Below are positions 14,140 to 16,248 of a DNA stretch of 16,248 nucleotides, one piece after another. A model generated the notes under the pieces. That model was not told the DNA's origin and did not search any database. It was given only the letters and a program-made list of their open reading frames with translations. Position numbers and translations under genes: made by a program. The DNA is from Acidobacteriota bacterium (lineage in GTDB: Bacteria; Acidobacteriota; Aminicenantia; UBA2199). The DNA lies in assembly GCA_021817755.1 (NCBI GenBank), contig JAKAGC010000014.1, positions 1 through 16,248 of the forward strand, written 5' to 3'. Numbering within the stretch: position 1 is the first letter of the stretch; the number at the start of each line of letters is the position of its first letter.

Positions 14140-16248
14140 ATGCAAAAACGAAAATATTATCTTATTTCTATTTTGGCTCTGGTAGCTTTTATTTCAATCA
14201 ATCTTAATTATTCCCGGCAGGTAGAAACACGGGAATCCATTGTAATAAAAATTGATAAAACAGAAAATGTAACTGAGATTCTTGCGCAGCACAAAGAAAT
14301 TCCCATTCATGCAGAGCTAGTGAATTCGTATATATCTATTCTGGATATTTCCGGTATTTCCAATCTAAAAGCGTTGGGGATTGACTACAAAGTGCTTGAT
14401 TATTCCGGAAAGGAAGCGGATGGATATTTCATACTTACATTGAAGGATATTAAGAATTTAGGATTATTGGAAGAAAAAGGTGAAGCAATATGGATTGAGC
14501 AAAACCGTGTATTGTTCCGGCCTTATGAATACAAAAATCCGCGGGAAATCTTACCGGACATTATTAGGGGAATAAAACGCCTGGATAAAGAAGTGAAAAT
14601 AGATATTTCTCCTGCATACAAGGAATACTGGGGAAGTATAGCAACAACAGCGGCACCAGATCCTGTGATAGATAAGATGGCGCAATCGGTATCTCAAACT
14701 AATCTCAAAAATCGGATTCAGGATTTGCAAGATTTCAAAACGCGATTTACAACTACGAGTAAATGTGAGGAGGCAGGGCAGTATTTGTATGAGAAATTAA
14801 GTGAAATCACAAATATTTCAGTAGAATATGACCCTTTCAAATTTTACGGGTATGATACACGCAATATAGTCGGAACGTTAAAAGGAACAACCGATCCCGG
14901 TTCAATTGTTGTAATAAGTGCGCATTATGATTCTTATACGTCCCGAACCGCAGCAACAGACGCTCCCGGTGCAGATGATAATGCCAGTGGGTGTGCCGCC
15001 GTATTAGAAGCCGCTCGCATTATGTCTAAATACTCGTTCCGCTATACCATCAAGTTTGTTTTATTTTCGGCTGAAGAGTGGGGATTATATGGAAGTGTCC
15101 ATTATGCAAGTGAAGCAAGAAATAAAAATCAAACAATTCTGGGTGTAGTTAATATGGATATGATTTCCTATGCCGATAAATTACCGGAGGATCTGGATGT
15201 GATTGTAAATAAGAATTCTGCATGGTTGGGACCTGTGATTGAAAATGCAGCGGCTAATTATTCCTCAATCGATGTAACGACAACTCTGGATAACTCATTT
15301 GATTACAGTGATCATTCTTCCTTCTGGGATGAGGGGTATCCTGCGGCTTTGTGTATTGAAGATTATGAAGATACGAACCCTTATTACCATACAACTTCGG
15401 ATAAGGTAGACAAAATCGATATGAATTTTGCGACGGAATCGACAAAGGTATGCCTTGCTGCAACGGCAGTTTTGGCACAACCGGAGAAAACACAAGGTAC
15501 AATAGAACTGCTTTTAAACAGGACAGCATTAAACTTTGGCGCGACAACTACTGGAATTTGCACTGCGTCACAGGATGTTTGGATTAGCGGTAATCCTTCG
15601 GAAACATTTGCCTGGACCATATCGGAATCTGCTTCATGGCTCTCTTGTTCACCTACAACAGGGAATAATGCGGGGATTTTTCATGTAACTGTTAATCCTT
15701 CTGGTTTAACAGCAGGTAATTATACAACGGAAATCACTATCGCGAGCCCTGATGCTAGTAATTCTCCCAGGACTGTTAAAGTTAATCTTACAGTTAAATC
15801 ATTTTCTCAGACAGGAAACCCTTTCGGTGAATTTTCAACCCCGGAAGGGGGGGCCACAGTGAACGGAAGTATTCCAGTCACTGGATGGGCATTAGATGAT
15901 ATCGGTATTAAAGATGTAAAATTATACAGGGCTGAAGGAGATTCTCTTGTATATATTGGAGATGGAGTGTTTGTAGAAGATGCAAGACCGGATGTGGAAG
16001 GGCTTTATTCGGCGATACCGAATAATTATAAATCGGGATGGGGATATATGTTATTAACAAATTTCTTCCCCGGGCAAGGAAATGGAACATATACATTATA
16101 TGCGATAGCAACAGATATCGAAGGGCATAGTATCTCCCTGGGATCGAAAATCATAAACGTAAATAATGCGAATGCTGTAAATCCTTTCGGAGCAATCGAG
16201 ACGCCATTACAAGGGGGTACTGCTTCGGGAAAAGAGGACATAAACCGG
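14140..16248 (+). CDS. Exported M28 zinc peptidase with BACON and Ig-like tail (3' end cut off)
   Basis: An open frame of 703 codons from ATG 14140, preceded by AAAGGAG, runs without a stop to the window edge, so the C-terminus is missing. Parts: an N-terminal signal or anchor helix (about 7-23), a prodomain-like region (about 30-180), and an M28 aminopeptidase domain (about 185-445). The zinc ligands and catalytic residues are visible: H262 and D264 in SAHYDSY, D279 and D280 in GADDNASG, E312 and E313 in SAEEWG, D340 in NMDMI, and H417 in YYHTTSD. The enzyme should use two zinc ions to release N-terminal residues from peptides outside the cell. A BACON domain (about 455-553) and a GWALD Ig-like module (about 560-675) follow. 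A second module begins at NPFG (681). The tail closely parallels that of the preceding sialidase-like protein. Confidence 0.9.
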   Translation, partial: MQKRKYYLISILALVAFISINLNYSRQVETRESIVIKIDKTENVTEILAQHKEIPIHAELVNSYISILDISGISNLKALGIDYKVLDYSGKEADGYFILTLKDIKNLGLLEEKGEAIWIEQNRVLFRPYEYKNPREILPDIIRGIKRLDKEVKIDISPAYKEYWGSIATTAAPDPVIDKMAQSVSQTNLKNRIQDLQDFKTRFTTTSKCEEAGQYLYEKLSEITNISVEYDPFKFYGYDTRNIVGTLKGTTDPGSIVVISAHYDSYTSRTAATDAPGADDNASGCAAVLEAARIMSKYSFRYTIKFVLFSAEEWGLYGSVHYASEARNKNQTILGVVNMDMISYADKLPEDLDVIVNKNSAWLGPVIENAAANYSSIDVTTTLDNSFDYSDHSSFWDEGYPAALCIEDYEDTNPYYHTTSDKVDKIDMNFATESTKVCLAATAVLAQPEKTQGTIELLLNRTALNFGATTTGICTASQDVWISGNPSETFAWTISESASWLSCSPTTGNNAGIFHVTVNPSGLTAGNYTTEITIASPDASNSPRTVKVNLTVKSFSQTGNPFGEFSTPEGGATVNGSIPVTGWALDDIGIKDVKLYRAEGDSLVYIGDGVFVEDARPDVEGLYSAIPNNYKSGWGYMLLTNFFPGQGNGTYTLYAIATDIEGHSISLGSKIINVNNANAVNPFGAIETPLQGGTASGKEDINR
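15502..16170 (+). repeat. Copy 2 of the shared BACON-GWALD module pair
   Basis: This encodes residues about 455-677 of the M28 peptidase. It matches copy 1 in domain order and in the landmarks TGWALD, ARPDVE, GWGYM, LTN, GTYT and YAIAT. It is followed by the start of another module (NPFGAIETP), corresponding to YPFGTIDTP in the first protein. Confidence 0.7.

Noticed and set aside
15254..15620. Minus-strand open frames near the right end
   Set aside because: They lie opposite the M28 peptidase frame, which keeps all zinc ligands and runs open through the region to the window edge.

Overview
The window is AT-rich bacterial chromosome from a Gram-negative-type organism with many secreted and envelope proteins. 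The duplicated 'GWALD' Ig-like modules joined to BACON domains, the Tat-exported iron-sulfur aldo/keto reductase and the style of the exported enzymes recall Acidobacteriota/Aminicenantes-like genomes. That placement is from memory of similar proteins and is tentative. No rRNA, tRNA, CRISPR array, transposase or phage gene was seen, and the region looks like ordinary chromosome.

Layout. (1) Bases 34-3625, plus strand: a tight three-gene operon with an exported M1-type zinc aminopeptidase, a multi-pass membrane protein, and an unusual membrane protein joining an N-terminal zinc ribbon to an extracytoplasmic thioredoxin domain. (2) Bases 3728-10735, minus strand, read right to left: a 92-residue unknown protein, a DUF58 protein, a BatD/DUF4381-like membrane protein, a BatA-like von Willebrand A protein, the DNA-uptake channel ComEC, and a Tat-exported aldo/keto reductase with two C-terminal [4Fe-4S]-type cysteine sets. 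The three Bat-type genes overlap by ATGA junctions. A near-consensus sigma-70-type promoter lies in front of the small gene. (3) Bases 10736-11115: a divergent control region with promoters on both strands and several perfect inverted repeats. (4) Bases 11116-16248, plus strand: two large exported enzymes, a sialidase-like BNR protein and an M28 zinc peptidase. Both carry the same BACON plus GWALD tail. The second runs off the right edge of the window.

How the genes fit together. The right-hand pair looks like a secreted degradation set for glycans or peptides, with shared tail modules for attachment or surface display. The Bat-type cluster is of a kind linked to envelope stress tolerance and to chaperone-like VWA/MoxR systems, but no MoxR gene adjoins it here. 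ComEC suggests capacity for DNA uptake. The left operon combines envelope proteolysis with a thiol-redox protein and is the least familiar arrangement. I see no clearly new defence or mobile system. The most novel candidates are the zinc-ribbon/thioredoxin operon, the small gene at the head of the Bat cluster, and the palindromes of the divergent promoter region.
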